This document shows, in pieces, positions 26,237 through 40,647 of a stretch of 64,000 bases of DNA (its first letter is position 1; every line of letters begins with the position of its first letter). The stretch covers positions 124,001 through 188,000 of the forward strand of contig NZ_JBHTIK010000015.1 of NCBI RefSeq assembly GCF_042676985.1, in the 5' to 3' direction. Source of the DNA: Sphingosinicella xenopeptidilytica. Its GTDB lineage: Bacteria; Pseudomonadota; Alphaproteobacteria; Sphingomonadales; Sphingomonadaceae. The notes beneath the pieces are model-generated. The model worked only from the letters and a program-made list of their open reading frames with translations. It had not been told where the DNA came from and made no database searches. A program made the position numbers and the translations under genes.

Positions 26237-26938
26237 TCAGCGCCGACGGCGCACGATGCCGAGACCCGCGAGGCCGAGACCGAGGAGCGCGAGGCTCGCA
26301 GGCTCCGGCACATCGAACGGGGGTTCGGGATCGGGGTCGGGGTCCGAAAGGACAGCGGTGAAGCCGATGTTGTTGAAATCGACCTGGCCGTTCGAGCCGG
26401 TGAGCCACGCGTTGACGTAGCGGACGTTCGTCGGGAAATCGAGCGCGTAGTCCTCCGGCGTGATCGGCGTGCCGTCGCTGCCGTCGGTGTTGCCGAGCCG
26501 CGGTTCCTCGGTGAGGGAGCCGACCAGTGCCCACGTGTCGTCGTAGAACGTGAACACGATCTTATCCACGTCGTAGCTTTCGCTGTGGTAATTCCAGAAG
26601 TGCATGGTCGAGAGGTCGTATTCGGCGCCGAAGTCGAACACGAGTTCGAGGTGTCCGCCGCTCACCCACACGTGGGTCGTCGGAGACACGTGAAACTCTG
26701 TCGAAGTCGCCGTCGGCGCGTTGATCACGTTCGCCAGCGATGCGGTGATGTTCAGGTTCTGGAACGGTCCATAGGTCGGGCTCGCGAGCACGTCCGCGTC
26801 ATGACTGTCGCCGAGCGAAACCGTGACGCCTGAGGCGGCATTGAGGTAAACAGGGGCGGCCATTGCCGCCATCGGCAGTGTCGCCAGCGCGGTAAACACT
26901 GTGGCCCGCACCATATGCTCGATCCAAACCGAATTCAT
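26237..26938 (-). CDS. PEP-CTERM surface protein
   Basis: 233 residues: signal peptide of about 27 residues (ending MAAMAA-P), a beta-rich middle with many Asp/Gly/Thr, an acidic Asp-Pro spacer (DPDPDPEP), and the sorting signal VPEPASLALLGLGLAGLG followed by four arginines. PEP-CTERM proteins are processed by an exosortase and released or attached at the cell surface; no exosortase gene is in this window. The middle domain could be a carbohydrate-binding jelly roll, but I see no diagnostic motif. GAGGAGGGG precedes the ATG. Confidence 0.88.
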   Translation of the reverse strand: MNSVWIEHMVRATVFTALATLPMAAMAAPVYLNAASGVTVSLGDSHDADVLASPTYGPFQNLNITASLANVINAPTATSTEFHVSPTTHVWVSGGHLELVFDFGAEYDLSTMHFWNYHSESYDVDKIVFTFYDDTWALVGSLTEEPRLGNTDGSDGTPITPEDYALDFPTNVRYVNAWLTGSNGQVDFNNIGFTAVLSDPDPDPEPPFDVPEPASLALLGLGLAGLGIVRRRR

Positions 26939-26996
26939 CTGCCCCTCCTCATTGCAATCTACGGAGGGGGTCGATGCAAGCTGTATGCCATGTTTT

Positions 26997-27058
26997 CAAA
27001 ATGAAAGGATTTTGGCGGCTGGACAGAAAGGGTCGGCAGCCGTTTGATTTTCATTTTG
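26997..27058. repeat. Nested inverted repeat between two leftward genes
   Basis: A perfect 10-base outer repeat CAAAATGAAA (26997-27006) / TTTCATTTTG (27049-27058) encloses an inner CGGCTG/CAGCCG stem. The surroundings are AT-rich for this genome. Transcribed leftward, the inner stem followed by an A/T-rich stretch could end transcription of the membrane-protein gene; as DNA, the outer repeat could be an operator for the PEP-CTERM gene. Confidence 0.5.
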
Positions 27059-27083
27059 TAAATTTCACCGACACCCGCAGAAA

Positions 27084-27746
27084 TCAGCGGAGGCGCATGA
27101 TTGCGTGAAGCCCCATGACGAGCCAGCCGAGACCGATCAACGCGGCTGCGAGGCTCCCGAACTGGAACGGCTGGATCAGGGCAGGGAGGATCGCGAGCGG
27201 TGCGGGAAGGCACAGTGCCGCGAGTACCCGTCGTCCCGATTGGAACAGCGCGACGGCAGCGCCGCCCGAGGCGAGCGCGAGCAGCCCGAACTTGATCCAG
27301 ACGGGCCAGGCGAGGAGCGCAAGAGCGCTACCGGGGGCGGAGAGGTTTGCGGTGATATCGAGAAGCAGCGTGTTTTCCACCGCATCGCTTGCCGCCGCCA
27401 CGAGGCCGAGCGCGCCGAAAACCAGCCAGATGCGGCGTTTCCGGTCCTGCGCGATCCCGGCAAAGAAACTGAATACGAAGAAGCCGTAGATCGGCATGAA
27501 CAGGAAATCGAGCCGGTTGCCGCGGTCCATCGCGGCGATGCGCGCCGGGTCTGCCGGGGTGCCGAAAACATGATCGAGATGCACCTGAGTCCTGGAGAAC
27601 TCGAAGAGGAGCACCGGGCTCTGCACGCGCGCCTCGGGAAGCGGCGCTGCGAGGGTCTTCGGGAACACCGCCTGCATGACGGCGAGCATCAGAACGACAA
27701 GACCGAACAGAACCACGGTTGTGCGTCTGTCGGCCAGCCAGTTCAT
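27084..27746 (-). CDS. Polytopic membrane protein of unknown function
   Basis: 220 residues with about six hydrophobic segments: residues 9-28, then near 80-98, 106-124, 140-162, 170-190 and 197-216. Between the first and second lies a hydrophilic loop of about 50 residues that may be extracytoplasmic. No catalytic motif is recognised. It starts 10 bases after the moxR-like gene on the same strand, so it is probably cotranscribed with that ATPase and could be a membrane partner in the same process. Confidence 0.75.
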   Translation of the reverse strand: MNWLADRRTTVVLFGLVVLMLAVMQAVFPKTLAAPLPEARVQSPVLLFEFSRTQVHLDHVFGTPADPARIAAMDRGNRLDFLFMPIYGFFVFSFFAGIAQDRKRRIWLVFGALGLVAAASDAVENTLLLDITANLSAPGSALALLAWPVWIKFGLLALASGGAAVALFQSGRRVLAALCLPAPLAILPALIQPFQFGSLAAALIGLGWLVMGLHAIMRLR

Positions 27747-27756
27747 GGGTTCGGCC

Positions 27757-28608
27757 CTATCCCGGCTTGCCGTCGCGCCGCGATATGAACGCGAGGCGCT
27801 CGAACAGCATCACATCCTGCTCGTTCTTGAGGAGCGCGCCGTGGAGCGGCGGGATCAGCTTCTTGGGATCGCGCGAGCGCAGCACGTCGAGCGGCAGATC
27901 CTCGTGCATCAGCAGCTTCAGCCAGTCGAGCAGCTCGGAAGTCGAGGGCTTCTTCTTGAGGCCGGGCACGTCGCGGATATCGTAGAAGACGGAGAGTGCC
28001 TCGCGCACCAGTTCCTTCTGGATGCCGGGGAAGTGTACGTCGACGATCGCCTGCATCGTCTCACGGTCCGGGAATTTGATGTAGTGGAAGAAGCAGCGGC
28101 GCAGAAACGCGTCCGGCAGTTCCTTCTCGTTGTTGGACGTGATGATGACGATGGGACGCTCGGCGGCCTTCACCGTCTCGCCGGTCTCGTAGACGTGGAA
28201 CTCCATGCGGTCGAGTTCCTGCAGAAGATCGTTCGGGAACTCGATGTCGGCCTTGTCGATCTCGTCGATCAGCAGCACGGGCAGTTGTGGGGACGTGAAC
28301 GCCTCCCACAGCTTGCCCTTGCGGATGTAGTTGCGGATGTCATGCACGCGCTCGTCGCCGAGCTGGCTGTCGCGCAGGCGGCTGACGGCATCGTACTCGT
28401 AGAGACCCTGCTGCGCCTTGGTCGTGGACTTGACGTGCCACTCGATGAGCGGCGCGCCCATCGCCGCCGCGACTTCGGCCGCAAGCACCGTCTTGCCTGT
28501 GCCCGGCTCGCCCTTCACCAGCAGCGGACGCCGGAGCGTCGCCGCCGCATTCACGGCAACCTTGAGGTCGTCGGTTGCGACATAGCCGCTGGTGCCTTCG
28601 AAACGCAT
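27757..28608 (-). CDS. MoxR-family AAA+ ATPase
   Basis: 283 residues with Walker A GEPGTGKTVLA, Walker B PVLLIDEIDKAD, sensor 1 IIITSNNEKELPDAFLRR and an arginine finger region (RRCFFHYIKF). It fits the MoxR group that acts as a chaperone with VWA proteins. The likely partner, the CoxE-like protein, is encoded downstream on the same strand beyond three other genes. CGGAGAAG lies before the ATG. The 97-base gap upstream has no recognised feature. Confidence 0.92.
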   Translation of the reverse strand: MRFEGTSGYVATDDLKVAVNAAATLRRPLLVKGEPGTGKTVLAAEVAAAMGAPLIEWHVKSTTKAQQGLYEYDAVSRLRDSQLGDERVHDIRNYIRKGKLWEAFTSPQLPVLLIDEIDKADIEFPNDLLQELDRMEFHVYETGETVKAAERPIVIITSNNEKELPDAFLRRCFFHYIKFPDRETMQAIVDVHFPGIQKELVREALSVFYDIRDVPGLKKKPSTSELLDWLKLLMHEDLPLDVLRSRDPKKLIPPLHGALLKNEQDVMLFERLAFISRRDGKPG

Positions 28609-28704
28609 GAACTTCTCCGCTGATGCCCCTTTTGCCTTCGGGCCTAAAGCGTGAAAGCCGAACGGGCAACCGCCTGTTTGCGATAGGCCGTCGAGGGAAC
28701 CCGC

Positions 28705-29421
28705 TCAGGCGAGGCGCTGGGCGTGGCGGGCTTCGAGGAGGTCAAAAAGCTGGGCGTGGAGGCTGGCGAGTTGCAGCGCGCCAAACTCGATGGCGCGGCG
28801 CACACGCACATCGTCGGCATGGCAGGCGAGCGCATCGAAGGCGCCCTCCTCGGGCCACGGGTCCGAAAGCCGCTCGTGGCGGTCGTAGCCAAGATGCTGC
28901 GCCGCGCGGGGGAGGCGGCTGCGCACGGCTTGCCAATCGAGCACGAGCGTTACCGCCGCGCCGAGCGCGCAGCCCATGCGGTTCGATTTGGCGAGCGTCA
29001 GCATGGCGTCACGCTGGTCGCGCACCACCTGCTCGGCAGTGCTGATGCCGTGGAGATCAAGCGCGCCGCCGGTCATCGCGGCAAGCCCGGCCATCCAGCG
29101 GCGGTCCTGATCGAACGCCGTACCGGCGCTGCGCAGCCACGAGGCCGCAGGCTCATCGGCATTGAGACGGGCGATTTCGAGAACGCTCGGGAGCTGGCCA
29201 TGCAGAATGACCAAGAAATGCGCTGCATCGGCAATGGCCTGCAGCGGACGTGCGACAGAGCCTTCGGAAAGTGCACGCAAGTGGCGGCTACCGCCCGCGC
29301 CACCATCGCGCAGCGCGCCGATCACCGCCGCCGCAAAGCTGCGCGAATCGGCTACACTGCCCGCTGAACGCAGGTTTTTCTGAAGCTGGTCCATGAAGGT
29401 GGGGACCACCGCTGCCGCCAT
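28705..29421 (-). CDS. Uncharacterised helical protein
   Basis: 238 residues, Ala/Leu/Arg-rich and mostly helical, without signal peptide or clear membrane segment. The C-terminal half contains FGALQLASLHAQLFDLLEARHAQRL, a long amphipathic helix. I favour the ATG at 29421 because CGGAGA lies about 9 bases upstream; an ATG at 29439 and a GTG at 29451 are alternatives. It precedes the MoxR gene on the same strand. I do not recognise a family and assign no function. Confidence 0.7.
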   Translation of the reverse strand: MAAAVVPTFMDQLQKNLRSAGSVADSRSFAAAVIGALRDGGAGGSRHLRALSEGSVARPLQAIADAAHFLVILHGQLPSVLEIARLNADEPAASWLRSAGTAFDQDRRWMAGLAAMTGGALDLHGISTAEQVVRDQRDAMLTLAKSNRMGCALGAAVTLVLDWQAVRSRLPRAAQHLGYDRHERLSDPWPEEGAFDALACHADDVRVRRAIEFGALQLASLHAQLFDLLEARHAQRLA

Positions 29422-29499
29422 TTGCCGCCGTCTCCGCATCCGCTGCCCCACGGCTTTTGCCGCTGGCGCGAAGCCTAAGTGCTCAGCGTAAAGGGAGAC

Positions 29500-30444
29500 T
29501 TAATTCGCGCCGCCGTTTTTTACACCGCGGCGACGCAAGGCGAGGAAGCCGAGACCGGCAGCGACAAGGCCGAGCGTCGCGGGCTCGGGGATATCCGTGC
29601 CGGTGTCCGGAAACTCGAAGTTGCCGCTGTAGGTCGCAAGGTGAAGCTCGCCGCGAAGCTTCACGGCATTCGCCACGACGCTGCCGTTGATCGGCGTCAT
29701 ATTCTTCACGGTCGCGAGCGGTGCCACCACCGAGCCCCACGTCTGATCAAGGAAGCTGACTTCGGTCGCTTCGAAGAAGTTCCAGATGATGTTGTCGGCC
29801 AGCGCGTTGCCGGCGGCTTCCCAGCCTTTGAAGTTGATAGCCGTGCCCGCGACGTTGATGATGATCGTGTCGATATCGTTCGCCGACGAGGAGAACTTAA
29901 TCTTGCCCGTGTTGGGGAAGAAGTCCGCGGACAGCGAGATCACAGAAACGCCGCTCTCATTGGGAACGCTCGGCGTGATCAGGAAGCCGTTCATGTGATC
30001 GCCGGCACTGTAGCGATCATAGCTGACGCCGGCGTCGAGCGCGGCGAGATCGGCCGAGAACTGGATGAAATCGGACTTCTTGAGCGTGCCGCCCGGCAGA
30101 TCGCCGAGCGCCTTCGTGCTGCCGCCGCCGCCCTGAAAATCGATCGCGGGCGAGACGCTGCCGCCCACATAGGCGTCCCCGCGCTTCACCTTGGCGTTGT
30201 TCGAGACATTGCCGGTGACGACGAGGCTCGCTTTCTGGGCATTGGTGCCCTTCGAAGCGATCTGAACCGCGCCGGCGTTGTAGTTGCCGTCGACGTAAAC
30301 CGCGCCTTCGATGTCGCTGGAGAGCGTGACGTCGCTGAAAGCGATGAGATTATAGTCCTTGAGGGCCTGAATCGGGCTCGCAAGAGCGCTGGACGACGCA
30401 AACAGGAGCGCTGCAGCAACCGCGCTGCCAAAACCGGATTTCAT
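29500..30444 (-). CDS. PEP-CTERM protein with choice-of-anchor A domain
   Basis: 314 residues: signal peptide (MKSGFGSAVAAALLFASSSALA-SP), then a choice-of-anchor A beta-helix-like domain beginning PIQALKDYNLIAFSDVTLSSDIEG, with repeated Gly/Asn turns, then IPEPATLGLVAAGLGFLALRRR. The choice-of-anchor A domain is found in secreted adhesive or ice-binding-like surface proteins. The ATG at 30444 has AGGG upstream; an ATG at 30471 would place nine polar residues before the signal peptide and has no such site. It lies just downstream of the rpoD terminator. Confidence 0.88.
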   Translation of the reverse strand: MKSGFGSAVAAALLFASSSALASPIQALKDYNLIAFSDVTLSSDIEGAVYVDGNYNAGAVQIASKGTNAQKASLVVTGNVSNNAKVKRGDAYVGGSVSPAIDFQGGGGSTKALGDLPGGTLKKSDFIQFSADLAALDAGVSYDRYSAGDHMNGFLITPSVPNESGVSVISLSADFFPNTGKIKFSSSANDIDTIIINVAGTAINFKGWEAAGNALADNIIWNFFEATEVSFLDQTWGSVVAPLATVKNMTPINGSVVANAVKLRGELHLATYSGNFEFPDTGTDIPEPATLGLVAAGLGFLALRRRGVKNGGAN

Positions 30445-30474
30445 GATCGCAGACCCTTGTTCGTTCTTCATGGC

Positions 30475-30505
30475 AAAACGGCGGACGCCGCTGCGCCCGC
30501 CGTTT
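30475..30505 (-). terminator. Probable terminator of the dnaG-rpoD transcript
   Basis: Read leftward, AAACGGCGG (30505-30497) pairs with CCGCCGTTT (30484-30476) around a 12-base GC-rich loop, followed by a short run of T. It sits 38 bases after the rpoD stop. Confidence 0.65.
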
Positions 30506-30543
30506 AATCCGGTTTTGCTTAAAGCGGCATGAACCAGAATGCC

Positions 30544-32574
<2,031 letters not shown>

Positions 32575-34421
32575 CCAGGTTCCGTTCCTTTGCGGGCGTC
32601 GGCGCTTCGTCCCCCCGACGCGCCTCGGCCAAATCGATTAGTTCGCGTTCGACCCGCGCCTTTTCAGCGCGAAGCCGTTGTTGTTCCTCGAATTCCGACT
32701 GGACCAGGGAATCATAGCGCGCGCGCAGATCCGCCAAATCCTCATCAATGCGTTGCAGCGCCATAAGGTGGCCCACAACACATGCCAAGTCCTGATCCGC
32801 AATCGCGGCGGGCGTCCGGGGTCGCGTGAAGCTAAAGTCGAGGCGATTCATACGCCTCAGGTCGTCCGCGTACTGACCGAGCCCTTGTGCCGCTAGGTCG
32901 TGTGCCAGCGCCTCTTTGTCAAGATCGTGATTGCGCGAAATCGCGGAGAAAATCGCCGATCTGAGGCGATCGAGCTGCGGCTCGCCTATGTGCAGATGCG
33001 ATATGGCCTCGCCGTGGACGTCGGCGAGGTGCGGGTGGGTGAGCAGGCCGACGACGACGGCGCGGGTTTCGATCTCTGCTGGCGAGAGCATGAGCCGCGC
33101 CTTCGCCGCGCTCGATGCGCCGCGAACCGCGGGCATGAAGCGGCTCTCACGCCGAGCGCGGAACATCGCATCGAAGCGTTCGCGGAACTCGCTTTGATAG
33201 AGCGAGGCGACGGTCTGGTTTTCGATCGCGTGCGCGTGTTCGAACAGGCGCTGGCGGACGGCGGCACGGCGTTCGGGCGTGGCGGTGTCGACGCCTTCGG
33301 TCTCCGCTTTCCAGAGCGTATCGATCAGGCTCGCCGCACCGTTCACAAGCTCCGTGAACGCGGCAAGACCGCGCGCCTTTGCGAAATCATCCGGGTCCTG
33401 CCCCTGCGGCATGGTGACGAAGCGTAGCGACTTCCCCGGTTCCAGCAGGGGGAGGGCGCGCATCGCGGCCCGGATCGCCGCGCGGCGCCCGGCAGCATCG
33501 CCGTCGAAGCACAGCACAGGCTCCGGCGCGACGCGCCACAAGAGCTTCATCTGGTCTTCGGTGAGTGCGGTGCCCATCGGCGCGACGGCCTCCGCGAAGC
33601 CCACCTGCGCGAGACCGATCACGTCCATATAGCCTTCGACGACGACGATGCGCCCCGATTTGCGCGCGGCGGGACCAGCCTTGTCGAGGTTGTAGAGCAG
33701 GCGCCCCTTGTCGAAGAGCGGCGTGTCGGGCGAGTTCAGATACTTGGGTTCGCCCGCACCGATGATGCGCCCGCCGAAACCGACGATGCGCCCGCGCGGA
33801 TCGCGAATGGGGAACATCAAGCGGCCCCGGAAGCGATCGTAAGGCTCGCGGCCCTCGGCTTCGATGACGAGACCGACCTCGATGAGCTTGCGGATGTCGA
33901 TGTCGCCGAGCGCGGCCTTGAGCGCGCCGCGGCTGTCGGGTGCGAAGCCCAGGCCGAACGCGGCCACGGTCGCAGGTTTCAGACCCCGCTTCTCGATATA
34001 GGCGCGCGCATCCCCTCCGCCGAGGCCGGAAAGCTGCTTGCCGAACCAGTCGTTCGCGGCGGCGGTGACGTCATGAAGTCCTGCAGCGGCTTTCGCTTTC
34101 GCGCGCGCCTCCGGGTTCTCCTCGGGCAAATCCAGCCCGGCTTCCGCCGCGAGGCCGGCCACGGCGTCCCTGAAGCTGAGGCCTTCCTGTTCTACGACGA
34201 AGCGGATGACGTCGCCGTGCGCGCCACAGCCGAAGCAGTGATAGAAGGCCTTGTCGTCGTTGACGTAGAAGCTCGGGCTCTTCTCGTTGTGGAAGGGGCA
34301 GCAGCCCTTCATTTCCCGCCCGGCCTTGAGCAGCTTCACCCGCCGCGCCACGACGGACGACAGGCTCACCCGGCTCCTGATCTCGTCGAGGAATTGCGGG
34401 GGGATGGACATGAGGGCAGGG

Positions 34422-34877
34422 CTATCCCGCCAGCGCGGCTTTGACGACTCCGCTGACCGTGCTCATATCGATCTGCCCGGCGTGACGCGCTTTCACCTCG
34501 GCCATGACGCGGCCCATGTCCTTGGGTCCGGCAGCGCCGATCTCGGTGACGATGGCGGCGACGGCGGCTTTCACTTCATCCGGGCCCATCATGGCGGGGA
34601 GGAAGGATTCGATGACGGCAAGCTCCGCCTTTTCCTGCGCGGCGAGCTCGTCGCGGCCGCCCTGCTCGAACATGGTGATGGATTCGCGGCGCTGCTTGCC
34701 CATTTTCTGCAGCACATCGACGACGATGACGTCATCGTCGGGCACGGATTTCGCGACGCGCAGCTCGATATCGCGGTCCTTCAGCTTCGCGAGGATCAGG
34801 CGCACGGCCGCCAGCCGTTCCTTCTCGCCGGCCTTCATGGCTGCCACCTGCGCCGCCTTGATGTCGTCGCGAATCAT
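34422..34877 (-). CDS. GatB/YqeY domain protein
   Basis: 151 residues, the usual length for the stand-alone YqeY family, which resembles the tRNA-binding tail of GatB. The segments EKERLAAVRLILAKLKDRDIE and LPAMMGPDEVKAAVAAIV match the family. The exact role is not known; it may bind tRNA. GGGAAGA lies about 8 bases before the ATG. It is the first gene of the dnaG-rpoD operon, a common arrangement. It is divergent from carA. Confidence 0.9.
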   Translation of the reverse strand: MIRDDIKAAQVAAMKAGEKERLAAVRLILAKLKDRDIELRVAKSVPDDDVIVVDVLQKMGKQRRESITMFEQGGRDELAAQEKAELAVIESFLPAMMGPDEVKAAVAAIVTEIGAAGPKDMGRVMAEVKARHAGQIDMSTVSGVVKAALAG

Positions 34878-34937
34878 GCTTTTCTTCCCTTTAAGAGCAA
34901 GGGGTCCGTCTAGCCGCCAAAAAGGCAAAAGAATAGA

Positions 34938-34966
34938 TTGACGCTCCGGACCCTCGCCAATAGCTA
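34938..34966 (+). promoter_or_regulatory. Promoter of carAB
   Basis: TTGACG (34938-34943), 17-base spacer, TAGCTA (34961-34966). The start would leave about 40 bases of leader before the GTG start codon of carA. Confidence 0.65.
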
Positions 34967-35015
34967 GGCGCCTTAGCCACAAAGCACGAAACCAGAGTCG
35001 AAGGGGCCAGACCAC

Positions 35016-36188
35016 GTGTCCGACGCCAAACCCGCGCGCGCACCCAAAGGAGCCACGGGGGTATTGATTCTCGCGGACGGCACGGTGATCTGGGGGCGCG
35101 GTTTCGGCGCCGAGGGTCATGCCGTCGGCGAGGTTTGCTTCAACACCGCGATGACCGGCTATCAGGAGGTGATGACCGATCCCTCCTACGCTGGACAGAT
35201 CGTCACCTTCACCTTCCCGCACATCGGCAACGTCGGCACCAACCCCGAGGACATCGAGGCGGACACGCCTGCTGCCGTCGGCTGCGTGGTGCGGCAGGAT
35301 GTGACGGCGCCGAGCAACTTCCGCAGCCTCGAAGGTTTCGACGCCTGGATGAAGCGCAAGGGGCGGGTGGGCCTGTCAGGTGTCGACACGCGCGCGCTGA
35401 CGCGCCGCATCCGCCAACTCGGCGCGCCGAACGCGGTGATCGCGCACAGCCCCTCCGGCACATTTGACCTCGACGCGCTGCTCGCCGAGGCGAAGGCGTG
35501 GCCGGGTCTTGAAGGCATGGACCTTGCCAAGGACGTGACGCGCGATGCGCGGCAGGACTGGTCCGGCGGGCCGTGGCAGCTTGGGCAGGGCTATGGCGAA
35601 GGCGCCGGCCCAGGCGCAGAAGGTGGCAGGCCGCACGTCGTCGCCATCGATTACGGTGCCAAGAACAACATCCTGCGCAACCTTACTGCAGCGGGCGCGA
35701 GCGTGACAGTCGTGCCCGCGAGCGCGACATTCGAAGAGGTGATGGCGCTGCGTCCGGACGGCGTCTTCCTCTCGAACGGCCCCGGCGACCCCGCTGCGAC
35801 CGGCGAATATGCCGTGCCGGTGATCCGCAGGCTGCTCGATGCGAACGTGCCGATCTTCGGCATTTGCCTCGGCCACCAGCTCCTCGGCCTCGCCGTGGGC
35901 GCGAAGACCGCGAAGATGCACCAGGGCCACCGCGGGGCGAACCACCCGGTGAAGCGCCTGTCCGACGGTCTCGTCGAGATCACCAGCATGAACCACGGCT
36001 TCGCGGTGGATGCGGACACGCTTCCCGCGAACGCGCGCGCCACGCACGTCTCGCTGTTCGACGGCTCCAACTGCGGCCTCGAACTCACCGACAAGTCGGC
36101 ATTTTCCGTGCAATACCACCCCGAGGCCAGCCCCGGCCCGCAGGACAGCTTTTACCTGTTTCAGAAGTTCGTGAAGGGACTGAAGTAA
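35016..36188 (+). CDS. carA: Carbamoyl-phosphate synthase small subunit
   Basis: Glutamine amidotransferase subunit that supplies ammonia to CarB for arginine and pyrimidine synthesis. The 390 residues contain the N-terminal CPSase domain (FNTAMTGYQEVMTDPSYAGQ) and a class I GATase with the nucleophile in FGICLGHQLLGLA and the His/Glu pair in YHPEASPGP. The start is GTG (MSDAKPARAPKGATG), placed after a good promoter. CarB begins 5 bases after the stop. Confidence 0.96.
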   Translation: MSDAKPARAPKGATGVLILADGTVIWGRGFGAEGHAVGEVCFNTAMTGYQEVMTDPSYAGQIVTFTFPHIGNVGTNPEDIEADTPAAVGCVVRQDVTAPSNFRSLEGFDAWMKRKGRVGLSGVDTRALTRRIRQLGAPNAVIAHSPSGTFDLDALLAEAKAWPGLEGMDLAKDVTRDARQDWSGGPWQLGQGYGEGAGPGAEGGRPHVVAIDYGAKNNILRNLTAAGASVTVVPASATFEEVMALRPDGVFLSNGPGDPAATGEYAVPVIRRLLDANVPIFGICLGHQLLGLAVGAKTAKMHQGHRGANHPVKRLSDGLVEITSMNHGFAVDADTLPANARATHVSLFDGSNCGLELTDKSAFSVQYHPEASPGPQDSFYLFQKFVKGLK

Positions 36189-36193
36189 AAACC

Positions 36194-39439
<3,246 letters not shown>

Positions 39440-39474
39440 TCCCCGACAGTTCTGGCGAAGAGACGGCGGATTTT

Positions 39475-39492
39475 CCGGCGGAGGGCCGGTTT
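39475..39492 (+). terminator. Weak hairpin between carB and greA
   Basis: CCGGC (39475-39479) pairs with GCCGG (39485-39489), followed by TTT. An overlapping CCGGTTTGCCGG could form a competing hairpin. It may reduce rather than stop read-through into greA. Confidence 0.35.
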
Positions 39493-39526
39493 GCCGGGGG
39501 AGTAGGCTGAGGAGTGGGTTAAGAAC

Positions 39527-40006
39527 ATGGCGACGCTTGAAAAGCTTCCGATCCTTCCGTCCGGTCATGCAAGAATGCAGACCGAGCTGCAAAAGCTGAA
39601 GACGGTGGACCGTCCCGAGGTGGTGCAGGCCATCGAGGAGGCGCGCGCGCACGGCGACCTTTCGGAAAACGCCGAATATCACGCCGCGAAGGAACGCCAG
39701 GGTCAGATCGAAGCGCAGATCATCGAGCTGGAGGACCAGCTCGCGCGTGCGCAGGTGATCGATCCGACGACGCTTTCGGGCGACAAGGTGGTGTTCGGCG
39801 CGACCGTCGATCTCCTCGACGAGGACGACAAGCCCGTCGTCTACCAGATCGTGGGGCCCTACGAGGCCGATGCCAAGCAGGGCCGCATCTCGTACACGTC
39901 CCCGCTCGGCCGCGCACTTATCGGGCGCCGCGTCGGTGAGGAGGTCGAAGTTTCGACCCCCTCCGGCGACAGGTACTACGAGATCGCCAAGCTCAACTTC
40001 ATCTGA
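39527..40006 (+). CDS. greA: Transcription elongation factor GreA
   Basis: Stimulates transcript cleavage by stalled RNA polymerase. The 159 residues have the N-terminal coiled coil with the acidic tip ARAHGDLSENAEYHAAKERQ, the motif whose Asp-Glu enters the polymerase channel, and the C-terminal FKBP-like domain with SPLGRALIGRRVGEEV. GAGGAG lies about 14 bases upstream of the ATG. It follows carB by 87 bases, a common alphaproteobacterial arrangement. Confidence 0.96.
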   Translation: MATLEKLPILPSGHARMQTELQKLKTVDRPEVVQAIEEARAHGDLSENAEYHAAKERQGQIEAQIIELEDQLARAQVIDPTTLSGDKVVFGATVDLLDEDDKPVVYQIVGPYEADAKQGRISYTSPLGRALIGRRVGEEVEVSTPSGDRYYEIAKLNFI

Positions 40007-40020
40007 AAGGCGAAAAGCGG

Positions 40021-40647
40021 GTGGAAGCTGAACGCGTGGATCTCGCGACCCGCGCGATCATCATCGCCTGCGTGTTGATCCAGCTCGCGGTAACGCTGGG
40101 CGGCCCGGCTTTCGAGATGGCGATCAGCATGGGCGGCGGGCTGATCCCGGCGCGGATCGGCGGCAGCCTCATCCTCGATCACGCGATCCCGGCCCCGGCG
40201 ACGCTCGTCTCTTCGATCTTCCTGCATGGAAGCTGGGCACACCTTGGCTTCAACATGCTGTTCCTTGCCTGGATCGGCCGTTTTGTGGAGGCTGTGCTCG
40301 GGCGCTGGCGCTACCTGCTGCTGTTCTTCGTCTCGGGCATTGCGGGCGGGCTCGTTCAGGTCGCGCTCGATCCCGGCTCGCCGATCCCGGTTGTGGGCGC
40401 CAGCGGGGCGATCTCGGGCGTATTCGCCGCGCACGCGATGATTTTCGGGCGTTCGGGCGGGAAGGGTGAGTTCACGCGCGCGCTGCAACTCGCGGCGCTC
40501 TGGATCGGCCTGCAGGTTGCAACCGGGCTCGTGCTCAATACGGATGGCGGCGGCATCGCGATCGGCGCGCACATCGGCGGCTTCGTGGCGGGCCTGATCA
40601 CGGCGCTGCCGCTCGCGCGCGCCGCCATAGCGAAGCGGTTACGCTAA
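40021..40647 (+). CDS. Rhomboid-family intramembrane serine protease
   Basis: 208 residues with six predicted membrane helices. The catalytic serine is Ser128 in GASGAISG and the histidine His184 in GAHIGGFVAG; the HGSWAHLGFNM motif (His69, His74, Asn78) forms the oxyanion region. It starts with GTG 14 bases after greA, and AAAGGCG upstream gives a plausible ribosome-binding site. Its stop codon interlocks with that of the DUF4170 gene (CTAA at 40644-40647). The substrate is unknown. Confidence 0.92.
   Translation: MEAERVDLATRAIIIACVLIQLAVTLGGPAFEMAISMGGGLIPARIGGSLILDHAIPAPATLVSSIFLHGSWAHLGFNMLFLAWIGRFVEAVLGRWRYLLLFFVSGIAGGLVQVALDPGSPIPVVGASGAISGVFAAHAMIFGRSGGKGEFTRALQLAALWIGLQVATGLVLNTDGGGIAIGAHIGGFVAGLITALPLARAAIAKRLR

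Noticed and set aside
35573..36193. N-terminal extension of the carB frame overlapping carA
   Set aside because: The extension is Arg/Pro-rich shadow of carA; the conserved CarB start MPKRTDISS is at 36194.
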